DNA of 64,000 nt. Origin: Eucommia ulmoides. Lineage: Eukaryota; Streptophyta; Magnoliopsida; Garryales; Eucommiaceae. Within the stretch, counting starts at the first letter, position 1. Each line of letters starts with the position of its first letter. The stretch is from NCBI GenBank assembly GCA_016647705.1, contig CM028334.1, forward strand, positions 2,790,001 to 2,854,000, given 5' to 3'. Shown here piece after piece: positions 52,601-62,389 of this stretch. The position numbers and the translations under genes were made by a program. The notes under the pieces were generated by a model. That model was given only the letters and a program-made list of their open reading frames with translations. It did no database searches and was not told the DNA's origin.

Positions 52601-55071
52601 CAACTCCGTACATCGAATTTAGTTGATATTAACTAAACGAATAAAAAATTATTCGGATTACCGAAAAACAAAAACAAATTAAAAGGACAATCTAATAATT
52701 TCTGATACGAAAAATATGATCCATCATAATAGGGAATCCAAGGAGTGAATAAGATCAAAGGCGGATACAATCCGGCGACTTGGATGTTGGAGGTCACAAC
52801 TTCAGCTCAAGAGATGGTTTTGGGCGTCGATTTCGCTGAACTATATAAAAACTCGGAATTATACAAGACAAACAAGGCCTTAATCGCCGAACTAAGTATG
52901 CCTCGTCCTGGTTCGAACGACATCCATTTCCGTTCACGGTACACACAACCTTCCCACATCCAATTCGCGGCTTGTTTGTGGAAACAACATCTATCGTATT
53001 GGCGAAATCCTTCTTACACTGCTGTAAGATTTCTCGTTACAACCGTCATAGGACTCATGTTCGGAACAATGTTTTGGGATCTTGGTTCCAAAAGGTAATC
53101 TAAAAACTCGACTACAATTTACCGCCTGAAATTTGCTTTTCGTATCAATTTGTTCCAATTTGACTGAATTCTGACTAAATTTATCGTCAAAGTTAGTCAT
53201 TTTTCTTGCACATAAGGGAAAAATAATGGAATAACGAAAAATGTTTGATTGCATTTATACCTTTAAGTTTGAGTTTTGTTGCATTTTGCCAATCCTGCAA
53301 AAATTGGCCGGAACTAGTTAATTGGATCAAATTGATACAAAAATCAAACTTCAGGGGTTAATTGCAAAAAAAAAAAAAAAATCCAAAAAAATGAAAATAA
53401 AAATTTATTTAAATTTTTATTAATTTGTTTTCTTAATTTACTTTGATGTTGTAGAACAAGTCAACGAGAGATGTTCAATGCGATGGCTTCTATGTATGCC
53501 GCCGTTCTCTTCTTAGGCGTCCAAAACGCTTCTGCAGTGCAGCCGGTGGTAGACATTGAAAGAACTGTCTTTTACCGGGAAAAAGCAGCCCGAATGTATT
53601 CAGCCTTGCCTTATGCCATCGGCCAGGTGACAAAATTTGCACCTCGTTTGGTTTGCAACTGCAAAAACTGTATTAAAATACGAAACATTTTTATTTTTTG
53701 TGCAGGTTGTGATTGAGCTACCCTACGTATTCGTACAAGTTTTAGTGTATGGTGTTATCGTTTACGCGATGATCGGATTCGAATGGACGGCGGCGAAGTT
53801 CTCTTGGTTCATATTCTTCATGTACTTCACAATGCTGTACTTCACTTACTATGGGATGATGACTGTGGCTGTCACCCCTAACCAAAGCATTGCCTCTATA
53901 ATTTCCTCTGCATTTTATGGAATTTGGAATGTTTTTTCAGGGTTTGTACTCCCTCGGACGGTAAGTTCAAATTTTCACTTCACGCTTTGCGCCCCCAAAA
54001 TTTAGAAGAAATTGTATTTTACTCCTTGAAGTTTTGATTTTTTTTCCCCCGAATCTTCTTCTCACAAGTTTGCTTTTCGTGTCTAATTGGCCTCATTGAT
54101 GGATTTCAGTCACCAGAATTAGTCATGTGACTTGCACATAAGGAAAAAGGGTTAATGGTATTTTACCTCCTGTGATTTGACCGATTTGCGCTTTTTTACC
54201 TTATGGTATTTTCGTCTTCACTTATCTCTTTATGTGGTTCAAACTTAACTGTAACGGTTAAATAATTAACAAAAAATTTGGGAGTGACAAGTTTGTCCTT
54301 GTACCCGATCCGACTTTAGAAAAAAGGGACGAGCGGATATTATCCGACCTGACCTATCTCGTCAAGCTCAACCCGGGGTATAAATTTCAATTGTTATTGA
54401 ATGATTTATTAATTTTAATTTTTTGAGATTTGATCATTAATTTTCACAAAAATATAACCGTCGCATTTTAGTCTGAACCACAGGGGAGTAAGTGTGTACA
54501 AATTACGATATGGGCATAAAATGTGATTCGGTCAAACTACAGTGGAGTAAAGTATAATTAACCCAAAGGGAAATGTGATGAAGAATAGTTAAATTTCACT
54601 TTGCACCCTTAAAGTTTGTGGTTGCATTTTTCTCCTACTCTCATGACAAAGTAGTTGAAATTGTGTCATTGGGCTAATTAGCAAGCAATGTGTCACTGCA
54701 CGCCTATTGAAAAAGAAAAAATATTACTTTTTTTGTTAGTGAAATTCCACTACTATTGAAAAAGAAGAAATATTACTTTTTTGTTAGTGAAATTCAACTA
54801 CTATTGAAAACAGAGAATGCCGGTGTGGTGGAGATGGTACTACTGGTCTTGTCCGGTGTCGTGGACTTTGTACGGGTTGTTTGCATCACAATATGGAGAT
54901 GTCACGGAGATGATGGACAACGGTCAAACGGTTCGTGAATTTTTGAGGACTTCCTTTGGGTGCCGGCATGATTTCCTTGGGACGGTTGCAGCGGTGGTGG
55001 TTGGTACCACGGTTCTTTACGCCACCATTTTCGCATTTTCCATCAAAACTTTTAATTTTCAAAAACGATAA
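40665..55071 (+). CDS. PDR-type full-size ABCG transporter (cluster I, ABCG40/PDR1-like)
   Basis: Plasma-membrane ATP-driven exporter/importer of hormones and specialised metabolites, built NBD1-TMD1-NBD2-TMD2. Exons: 40665-40963, 42680-42800, 43861-43943, 44052-44136, 44224-44383, 44480-44556, 44670-44723, 44852-44942, 45017-45318, 46901-47182, 47384-47700, 48326-48486, 48988-49091, 49181-49337, 49646-49815, 50316-50648, 50828-51118, 51208-51291, 52733-53094, 53455-53626, 53706-53960 and 54814-55071. They sum to 4218 bp, 1405 residues, frame open throughout. NBD1: Walker A GPPSSGKT (about residue 174), signature ISGGQRKR, Walker [12 protein letters not shown]2: Walker A GVSGAGKT (about 853), signature LSTEQRKR, Walker [17 protein letters not shown]. 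Plant PDR motifs include [30 protein letters not shown] and WWRWYYW; the end is KTFNFQKR. Exon 6 appears to use a GC donor. The sequence resembles tobacco PDR1/ABCG40 more than other PDRs I recall; the substrate cannot be told. MITEs fill introns 1, 15, 18, 19 and 21. Confidence 0.95.
40999..41985 (-). mobile_element. Harbinger-like MITE with internal 18-bp-type repeats, copy 2, in PDR intron 1
   Basis: Ends ATGAGTTTGGTTGGACGGAA and ATTCCGTCCAACCAAACATG, TAA at 40996-40998 and 41986-41988. The interior (41345-41760) is a tandem array of GTTCTCAATTTTCAGTTT-like units, the reverse complement of the array in 37620-38455. The bases after it (to about 42072, ending CCAAACAGGGCCTA) are the right end of another MITE. 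Confidence 0.85.
45319..46900. other. PDR intron 9: repeat-like filler
   Basis: 1.58-kb intron. It contains a low-complexity stretch with AACCAAAACCGTT and CGGTTCGGTTTGGTTCGGT words (45910-46530), typical of an old dispersed repeat, plus A runs and a short CA tract. No exon-like sequence. Confidence 0.5.
49823..50266. mobile_element. MITE of the third GTTTGGTT family, copy 2, in PDR intron 15
   Basis: Starts GGCTCTATTTGGTT after TAA, ends CACTAACCAAACGGCAC, with the family block CATCACCTGTCGGTCACCAT in the middle. It begins only seven bases after the exon 15 donor. Confidence 0.65.
51610..52172. mobile_element. PIF/Harbinger-type MITE with GC-rich core, copy 5, in PDR intron 18
   Basis: Arms match copy 1 (AACCGTTTCTGTTTCCATTC; right arm GGAATGGAAACGGTTATCAA). 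The core 51800-51960 has GACGACGGTCGCCGGAGATG. Termini and the TTA/TTG duplication are more diverged than in other copies. Confidence 0.78.
52262..52540. mobile_element. Small MITE in PDR intron 18
   Basis: Imperfect inverted ends: TTTTGCTTTACCTCTGAAGT with GAAATCTCACTTTAATCTGA on the left, ACTAAAGTGAGATTTTTCTG with TTTCAGGGGTAGAAAGTG on the right. No coding sequence. Confidence 0.6.
53107..53370. mobile_element. Small MITE in PDR intron 19
   Basis: Inverted ends ACAATTTACCGCCTGAAATTT and AACTTCAGGGGTTAATTGCA, with the inner words GTTAGTCATTTTTCTTGCAC and CAAATTGATACAAAAATC shared with elements at 54001-54690 and 55995-56265. Confidence 0.6.
54001..54690. mobile_element. MITE in PDR intron 21 interrupted by a second MITE (54147-54567)
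   Basis: The outer element (54001-54146 and 54570-54690) matches the 53107 family. The inner one has the inverted ends GGGTTAATGGTATTTTACCT and AGTAAAGTATAATTAACCC, with TGATTTGACCGATT and GATTCGGTCAAACTACA as second inverted pair. Confidence 0.6.
54707..54803. repeat. Tandem duplication of the 3' end of PDR intron 21
   Basis: Two copies of a unit of about 48 bp (TATTGAAAAAGAAAAAATAT and ACTTTTTTTGTTAGTGAAAT, then TTCCACTAC or TTCAACTAC) directly before the exon 22 acceptor at 54811-54813. Confidence 0.85.
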
Positions 55072-55186
55072 GACGATTTCTTTCGAGCACGGAGTGTAAT
55101 TTTTGTTATAATCAAGGATTTCCCGTGGCGTGAAAGATTGAGGTCTTAGTAGTCGTTTAGCCGTAAATAGTTATTTAGTCTAAATA

Positions 55187-56325
55187 TGTAATGGCTAAAT
55201 TGCACTTTGTATCCCTAATATTTAGGTGAAGACTCACTTTGCCCCTTGATATTTTAATGAGTTTATACCCGAGACACCTATTGTCATTTCGACAAATACC
55301 AAAAATATCTCATGTCATTTTCATAATACTTGAGACATTCTTTCTCTTTTCAGTTTGATTACTCAAGACCCTCTCCAACACATTTTATAGATAAAAATTT
55401 CCTCACAATATAATATATTTTTTTAATCTTTATTTCCTATTTCTACTCTCTCTCTTGTTTTACATTTTTTATTATTATTTTTTTAATTTTATTCTGTTTT
55501 ATTTTTTGTATGGTATTCGTAGAAATTAAAAAAAGATCAAAAGTAATAATTTAGAAAACATTAGAATATAAAAAAAACAACGAAAAAAATTACAAACTAG
55601 GATTTGAAAAATAAAAAATGAATTAAAAAAATAAAAATAAAATGAAAACGAAAACAATTTTTTTTTTTTAAATTTAAAGTTTTTTTTCTTCTTATTTATG
55701 GTTTTTATTTTCTAGTTTTTATTTTTATTTTTTTTATTTTCTATAAGCACTATATAATAAATAAAAAAAAAAGAAAGAAAGAAACAAATAAAATAAAAAA
55801 TAGAAAATAATAGAAAAAGTGAGTAAAAAATAAAAACAAAAATTAGAAAATAAAAGAATAAAAAAATGTTATAAGGGTATTTTTGTAAAAAAAAAATGTA
55901 ATTAGGGTGTTTGTTGTATTATAAAAATGATAAAATGTGATCTTTGTATTATTCGCAATGACAATGGAGTCTCAGGTGTAAACTCATATTTTAATTGTTG
56001 TAATTTGTCCCTTGAAGTTCACTTTTTGTATCAATTTGGTCCAATTGCCTGATGTGAATCAATTTTATTGTTGAAATTAGTCATCTGAATGGTTCATAAG
56101 AGAAAACTAATGCGATAAAAAAAAAAATTACATTGCAATCGGCACTCTTAAAAATTGAGTCTTGTTACACTTTGCCTATTATTCCAGCAAAAACAGTCTC
56201 CAATCAATTAATTGGCACAAATTGATATAAAAAACAAACTTTAGGGGACACATTACAATTATTGAAATGTTAGGGGGTAAAATGAGACCACACTCAAATT
56301 TGAGGGGTGTAAATTGCGATTTAGC
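55187..56325. mobile_element. Nest of inverted-repeat MITEs downstream of PDR
   Basis: The outer arms (TGGCTAAATTGCACTTTGTA at 55189 and TGTAAATTGCGATTTAGCC at 56307) enclose a second inverted pair (about 55245-55320 and 55920-55992, GTCATTTCGACAAATAC and its counterpart) and a third element of the 53107 family (about 55995-56265). The centre is A/T homopolymer-rich. No coding sequence. Confidence 0.6.
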
Positions 56326-57955
56326 CTTCCATTAATGCATGGTGTACAATTGTGGGCTTCATGCAGGCCCTTGTCCCATATCATTAATTTTGAACTTAGG
56401 GTTGGTTGTTAAAGCTTAGTGTTAGCCCATTTATTTTGGATATTAATTATGTCCATTACAATTTTGAACAGAAAACCGTCACCGGCCATGCGCATGACTT
56501 TTTTAAACAATTCCAATCTTTTCTTTCTCTCAGAATTATACATATAACATAGTATGTGTGTGTAGAAAATTTGTAAAGGGAAAAGGAAGAGTTAGAAATG
56601 TCCATAAAACGATGTTGAAAATCTTGCTTTCTTCGCAAGGCTCAAACTTGATCCAAGAGGAATACCGCATATTGAGCTCATCTCATATGTGACTATGGCT
56701 AGGCGATCATATCATCCTATATAAAAGACTTTGGCGATCAGTTGTTAGAATCAATATATACATCTTCAAATAGTTCATTTGAAAAAATAGAAACCCTTCT
56801 TATTGGATGATCATGATACTTTTCAAAAATCGAAATTATTGATCAAGAGATAAACAATATCACCATTTTTGGTCAATAAGATATCATATGTAGGATTGAC
56901 TCATTCTATACAAGAAAAAATCACAAAAAACTTTTTGATCTCCGAATTTAGGGATCCTACTTTCACACAATTCACGGCGTCCATTCGAGTTTTGCTTCTC
57001 TAGAGAAAATGAGATGCTCAAAATGAAAGTGTTCGCCAATTGGGTGTAGGACAGTTGACTTTGTAGTCCGAAATTGTAATGGAATTATTGATTTAAACTG
57101 ATCACGAAACTTTAGAATGTCATTTGTTCAAAATGATATCACGGGGACCAAAGTGAAAAATAATGGTCAAACTTTAGGGATGCAAACTGTCAAAACCCCA
57201 AAATGTAACTTCAAGTCTTTAAATTGTTCAATAAATAATTATCTCGTTTAATTAAAAAATTAGAAAGAAAAAAAAAAAAGAAAAAAAAAATAAAATCATA
57301 AAAACTAACGAAAGAGCCCTTTATAGGCATAAATTAAGTTATAAACAAAAATCTCTTATAATTGGAGGGGACCATATTCAGGCTCATTTTGGTTTTGATT
57401 GTATTTGATCGAGAGGTCTTTCGGGTTATATGCCTAAGTTTGGCGTGTTGTAAGGGAGAATCTTCTCCTTTTTATTATTAATATATTTTGGCTTATAAAT
57501 AAAAAATAAAAAATTAGAGGGGACCATATGGTCCTTTCATTACCCTTTTTATTTATTTTAATTTTCCCATTTCATCAGGAAAATGATGCATTGAATGCCC
57601 CAATTTTAAAGCTTAATTAATAATCTCATTTATTTATTTATTTGTTCTGTCCAATTGAAAAAATAAATAAATAAATTAGTTGATGTGAGAGGTTTCATAA
57701 AATGAGATTATTTTTCAGGCAACTTTGAATGAAACAATTAAAAAAAAAAAGCATGTAAAGTTTCTTCTTTAGCAAGAGATCAACACTATAATTTCAATAA
57801 GAACGACAAAATAATTAATTAATTAATTACATATAAAACCACTAATAAAACTTCAATTTCCAAATCCATGTTTTCATATGCAAATAATATGAGTTTGTAC
57901 ATGAATATTATACATTGTTGGACCACGCAATAATTAATGTTGATGTTAATATTTT
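56326..57955. other. Intergenic, no gene seen
   Basis: AT-rich DNA with A-runs and ATTA repeats (57815-57830). No coding pattern recognised. Confidence 0.45.
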
Positions 57956-58002
57956 TGTGTATGCGCGTGCGTGCACGCGTACACATATATATATGTATAT
58001 AC
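57956..58002. other. 47-bp uninterrupted alternating purine-pyrimidine tract
   Basis: Strict alternation through TGTGT, ATGCGCGTGCGTGCACGCGT, ACACATATATATATGTATAT and AC. GC-rich alternation in the left half favours left-handed Z-DNA. It lies 854 bp upstream of the dioxygenase start codon. Confidence 0.8.
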
Positions 58003-58324
58003 TATACCGTTTCATAAGCTTCCAAAAAAATTCAACTTATTTCGACTAACATATAGGATGTGAAAAGGTATCTGAATTCGACTATCTTAAAATAGGATCG
58101 ATAATATTCAGTGGCAGAGATATTAAGGGCTCAGGGCTATTGAAACTCCCCTCATTTTTTAGAATTTCTTATATATGTCAAAAAATAATAAAATCCCTTC
58201 AAAATTTACGTAAACTCTTTTGAATTATAAATATATTTAATAAACTTCTTATAAAGAAAAAATTTAGCTCGCCCCAATCAATTTTTTAAATCCTTCGCCG
58301 ATAATAATTCTCATCATTGCAAGA

Positions 58325-58755
58325 ACATTCAGTATATTATATTAGAGAGAGAGAGAGAGGGTGAGGAGATGAGACAAGAGAGTGAGAGAAATTGAGAAAG
58401 GGAGACATGAAGGGGATCCATGGTTGCTCGGTTCACCGTCGCTGGAGTAGGGAGGGGTGGGAGGGGAAGACACGAACTAGGGGAGCGGTGGGTTGGAAGA
58501 GGTGAAGACAAAAATATTTTGACCCTTTAAATTTAGAAATATTTTCAAATAGACCTATCGAATTAGTTGGAAAAACATGATAAAACTACCCAAATTTTTA
58601 AGTGAAATAACAAAAATACCCTCAGATTTGTTAAAATTTTAACTGTTGTACTTAATTCTTAAGCATAAAGGGTGTAAGTGGGGACGAAACTATCACAGGG
58701 GTGCAAAGTGCAATTCGATCTAACTACAAGGATATAAAGTGAAATTAACCCAAAT
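58325..58755 (+). mobile_element. MITE upstream of the dioxygenase, copy 1
   Basis: Shares with 60211-60652 the GA repeat, GGAGTAGGGAGGGGTGGGA, TTTTGACCCTTTAAATTTAG and the end AAGTGAAATTAACCC. The left end is missing. Confidence 0.6.
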
Positions 58756-58855
58756 AGATCTAATACTCCAATAAAACAAAAATGAAAAATAAATAGCCAT
58801 GGTAGAGAGTTTATGTAAAGCTCAAAAAACCAGAACAAAAAACTTGTAACAAACA

Positions 58856-61139
58856 ATGGGTTCCTTAACAAAACACAAACTCCCCATTATTGACCTCACA
58901 AAAGAAAACATGGAACATGGGACAAGCTCATGGTCCGAAACATGCAACCTTGTAACCCTAGCTCTTGAGAAGTATGGTTGTTTTGTGGCTCTTTTTGACA
59001 AGGTTTCAATGGAGCTTCACAATGGAGTTTTCAAGGCATTGGAGGAGGTATTTGATCTCCCAACACAAACAAAAATCCAAAACAAGTCCTCAAAACCTTT
59101 GTATGGCTATGTGGGACAAATCCCATTCATTCCTCTCTATGAAAGCATGGGGATTGACTATGCAAACACAATCGAAGGCCTTCAATCCTTTGCTGAAGTT
59201 ATGTGGCCGACTGGCAACGACGGTTTCTGGTAATCTCAATCTTTTTTGCTTATCTATTTTTTAAATTTGACATGTAATTTTGTTGATGAAAATCACATAA
59301 CCTTATCAACGTGAAGTCTTGCGATTAAGCCCTTGTGAATTTAACTGTTAAGGTAGTGTTTAGGAGCACAAATTGAATTTTGAATTTGAAATGAGCGCAT
59401 GTAGATTTTAAGATTTTTGACTTGATTTGATTTTATTTTAATTTAAAATTTTAAAAACTTTAATTTCACGTAAACAAACGCGATCTTAAAATTGGAAAAT
59501 TTGTACTTACTTTCTCGTGTGAAAGGAGAAGTATTGTGCGCGCCCGTGCATACCATGTATTTCGTGAGATTACGTGAATAAATTTCTCCTTATGCATGTA
59601 ATTCATATTTGTCAAGTTTTTTGTGAATCTTTTCACCTATTGATATTTTCTTTTTTCAAAGAACAAACTAGGCTTTATATTTCTCCATATTTCTCAATAA
59701 TTACTCTTTCAACCCCCCCTTTTTTTTTACTTATTTATGTGAAGTGAAACTCTGCTCTCCTACACCAAACTAGTAGCCGAGTTAGAACAAATGGTGGTGA
59801 AAATGGTGTTCGAGAGCTATGGTATGGAGAAGTACTATGATTCCCATTACCTCAAAACGGCGACCTATCTGAGTCGAGTCATGAAATACAAAGGACTCAA
59901 AACGAAGGAGAACAAACTAGGGTTTGTCTCCCACACAGACAAGAGCTTCATGTCTGTTCTTCATCAAAATCAAGTCAACGGGTTGGAGATCAAGGCTAAA
60001 GATGGAGAGTGGTTTGGCGTTGACTATACACCTTCATCCTATGTTGTCATGGCCGGCGATGCATTAATGGTGAGTATTAACTTACATTAATTTACACTTT
60101 ACCCCCCCAAAACTACTCTTTATTTTATTTGAGTGTCGGTTTAAAATATTTTTTTGTACTTTTCACAATATAACTAAAAAGTTTTTGCTTTTGGGAATGA
60201 CATATTTGGGTTAAATTCACTTTGTACACCTGTAATTAGATCAAATTGCATTTTGCATCCCTGATGGAGGTAGCTATTGTGGAGGAGACTTGGAGAAGAG
60301 AGAGAGAGAGAGACGAACAGGAATAGGGGAGGGGAGGTGGCGCGTTGGTTGCTTAGTTAATCATCTCCGGAGCAGGGAGGGGAAGACGAACATGAATAGG
60401 GGAGAGGGTTTGGAAGAGATGAAGGGCTGAAAATATTTTGACCCTTTAAATTTAGATTTTTTTTAAATAAAGCTCATGGAATTAATTGGGACAAAATTAC
60501 TCTTATTTTTTAAGTGAAATGACGAAAATACACTCAGTTTTGTTAATTTTTTAACTGTTGCCTTAAGTTTTAAGCAATCTGTACAAAAATTTTATAGGAG
60601 TGCAAAGTACAATACGATCTAATTACAGGAGAACAAAATAAAATTAACCCGGAATATTTTGTTCAACAGTTTGAACTGATTCTTTTGATGTTCACTAATT
60701 TAACCTTTCCTTTTTCCCTTTGACATGATATTATATGGTTTGAATTGGGGGTATATACATACATACATCCATACATATATATATATATATAGGGGATGGT
60801 CTTTGATCGTTCATTATGGCGTAAATGGATCTATGTAGCCGACCCTACTTAAGTGGGACAAAGACTTAATTATTGTTGCTGTTGTTGTAGGCATGGAGCA
60901 ACGGCAGAGTACACTCTCCTCATCACCGAGTGATGATGAATAGTGAGAGCGAAGAAGATAGATACTCCATCGGCCAATTCTCATTCATGGAGGGGATTGT
61001 ACGGACACCAGAAGAGCTTGTGGATGAAGATCACCCATTGATGTTCAACCCATTTGATCACCTTCAGTTTCTCGAGTTCTTCAGCAGAGAAGAGAATCGG
61101 AGACTTGAATCCGCCCTCAAAACCTATTGCGGTGTTTAA
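58856..61139 (+). CDS. AOP1-like 2-oxoglutarate- and Fe(II)-dependent dioxygenase
   Basis: Soluble oxygenase of the plant DOXC/AOP group (related to glucosinolate AOP proteins, but AOP1-like members are widespread and mostly uncharacterised). Exons 58856-59229, 59745-60069 and 60891-61139 give 315 residues, open throughout, all GT-AG. Start MGSLTKHKLPIIDLTKEN matches the family N-terminus. Iron ligands: His188 and Asp190 (FVSHTDKS) and His245 (SPHHRVMM). 2-oxoglutarate contacts: Arg257 and Ser259 (RYSIGQF). Family blocks: LYGYVGQIPFIPLYESMGID, VMKYKGLKTKENKLG, NQVNGLEIKAKDGEWFGV and the C-terminus SALKTYCGV. AATAAA at 61152 may be the polyadenylation signal. The exon 3 acceptor directly follows a LINE tail. 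Substrate unknown. Confidence 0.93.
60211..60652 (+). mobile_element. MITE in dioxygenase intron 2, copy 2
   Basis: Inverted ends GGGTTAAATTCACTTTGTAC with TTAGATCAAATTGCATTTTG on the left and GTACAATACGATCTAATTAC with AAATAAAATTAACCC on the right. The centre is a GA-rich, GGGAGGGGAAGACGAA-type block. Same orientation as 58325-58755. Confidence 0.7.
60793..60889 (+). mobile_element. RTE LINE 3' tail fragment at the exon 3 acceptor
   Basis: Matches the last 100 bp of the LINE at 19255-22252: TTATGGCGTAAATGGATCTA, GTAGCCGACCCTACTTAAGT and GTTGCTGTTGTTG. It is severely 5'-truncated. The terminal TAG at 60888-60890 is the splice acceptor of exon 3. Confidence 0.85.
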
Positions 61140-62254
61140 AGACAAATTTGTAATAAAATAATTTGGTTTTTGTTTGTTAAGTGTGTGTGAGAAGTGTGTG
61201 TTTGTGTGTGTGAGAGAAGTGTGATAACAAGAACATATATGTGTATTTACATTAATTGATTTCCAAGACTTCAATGTTGATGTTTACATGTTTCCTAAAA
61301 ATTAAACTGTTAATCACATATAAATATAGTTATGTAAATTAAGTATTGAAATGGTATATCTCTTGTGTCTAAAGGTGCTATATCAATTATATGTATGAAA
61401 TTTGGGTACAAAAAATGACTAAACTTAACTACTTTATAAGTGAGAGTGTGAAATTTTTAGGTAAAATTTTTTCCTCTTATATATTTTTTAAATTCATCTC
61501 AACCATCCAATTTCTTCAAATTAATCAAAATTAATTAAAAAAAAAAAGTCATCATTTATTAATAGATTATTGAATTGTATCTGTTTTCTCATTTTTTTTC
61601 TCGGTACGCAAATGATTATATTAGAACAGAGGAGATGAGTCTTCTTCACTACACGATAAACTTTACCGTGTAACTTGCGAGACCCTCCACAAACACAATA
61701 CAAAAATCTATACCATGAAAAGTAGGCTCCCATAACACACTGAAGGAGGGTTTTCCAAGTGCCAACACACTGTCACTTAGCTAACTTTTGTGGCTTGAAT
61801 CTAGACACCTAACAACCAATACACGGCTCAACTATACACACAGTTATTATTGTGGCATTATCACAATAAGTCATATATATATACACAACCAAAACAATAA
61901 ACAAGACATATATCAGCTGCAGACACACAAAACTGTATCTTATCAAAAACACACTGAGAAAACACAACACTTTCAATGGCTTATTGTAGAGAAGTCCAAT
62001 AAGGGATGTCCAGGCTGCTCCATCCTGTCTTGAGTGCCCCAAAATGCCGTGATAAAAAATGTTTGTTGGCGATGTCAAATACTCTATGGACTATGTTGCA
62101 CAGGTCAACACTCTTATATACCCCTTCCCCCTCCATAATACGTACCATCAACTCCCAACATCACTAGCTCCTTCATTACAACTACCATCAACTAGGCTAG
62201 TTAAACTTAAAAAGGATACAATTGACTATTTCTCTTTGTTTCTCCACACACACA
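61140..62254. other. Downstream of the dioxygenase: 3' UTR then intergenic
   Basis: Polyadenylation signal candidate at 61152 and a GT/GA-rich 3' UTR to about 61250. The rest is AT-rich with no supported gene; short frames near 61810-62080 overlap on both strands and are not gene-like. Confidence 0.5.
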
Positions 62255-62281
62255 CCCCCCCCCCCCCCCCCCCCCCCCCCC

Positions 62282-62318
<37 letters not shown>

Positions 62319-62319
62319 G
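62255..62319. repeat. Composite microsatellite: C28, (CA)n, (TA)n
   Basis: A run of 28 C (62255-62282) is flanked by ACACAC on both sides and by (AT)n at about 62293-62319. Confidence 0.95.
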
Positions 62320-62389
62320 TCACAACAGATTTAAAAATTTGATTGTGTAGGGATAATTTTGTTTCTGTAGATTAATATAAATATAAAAT

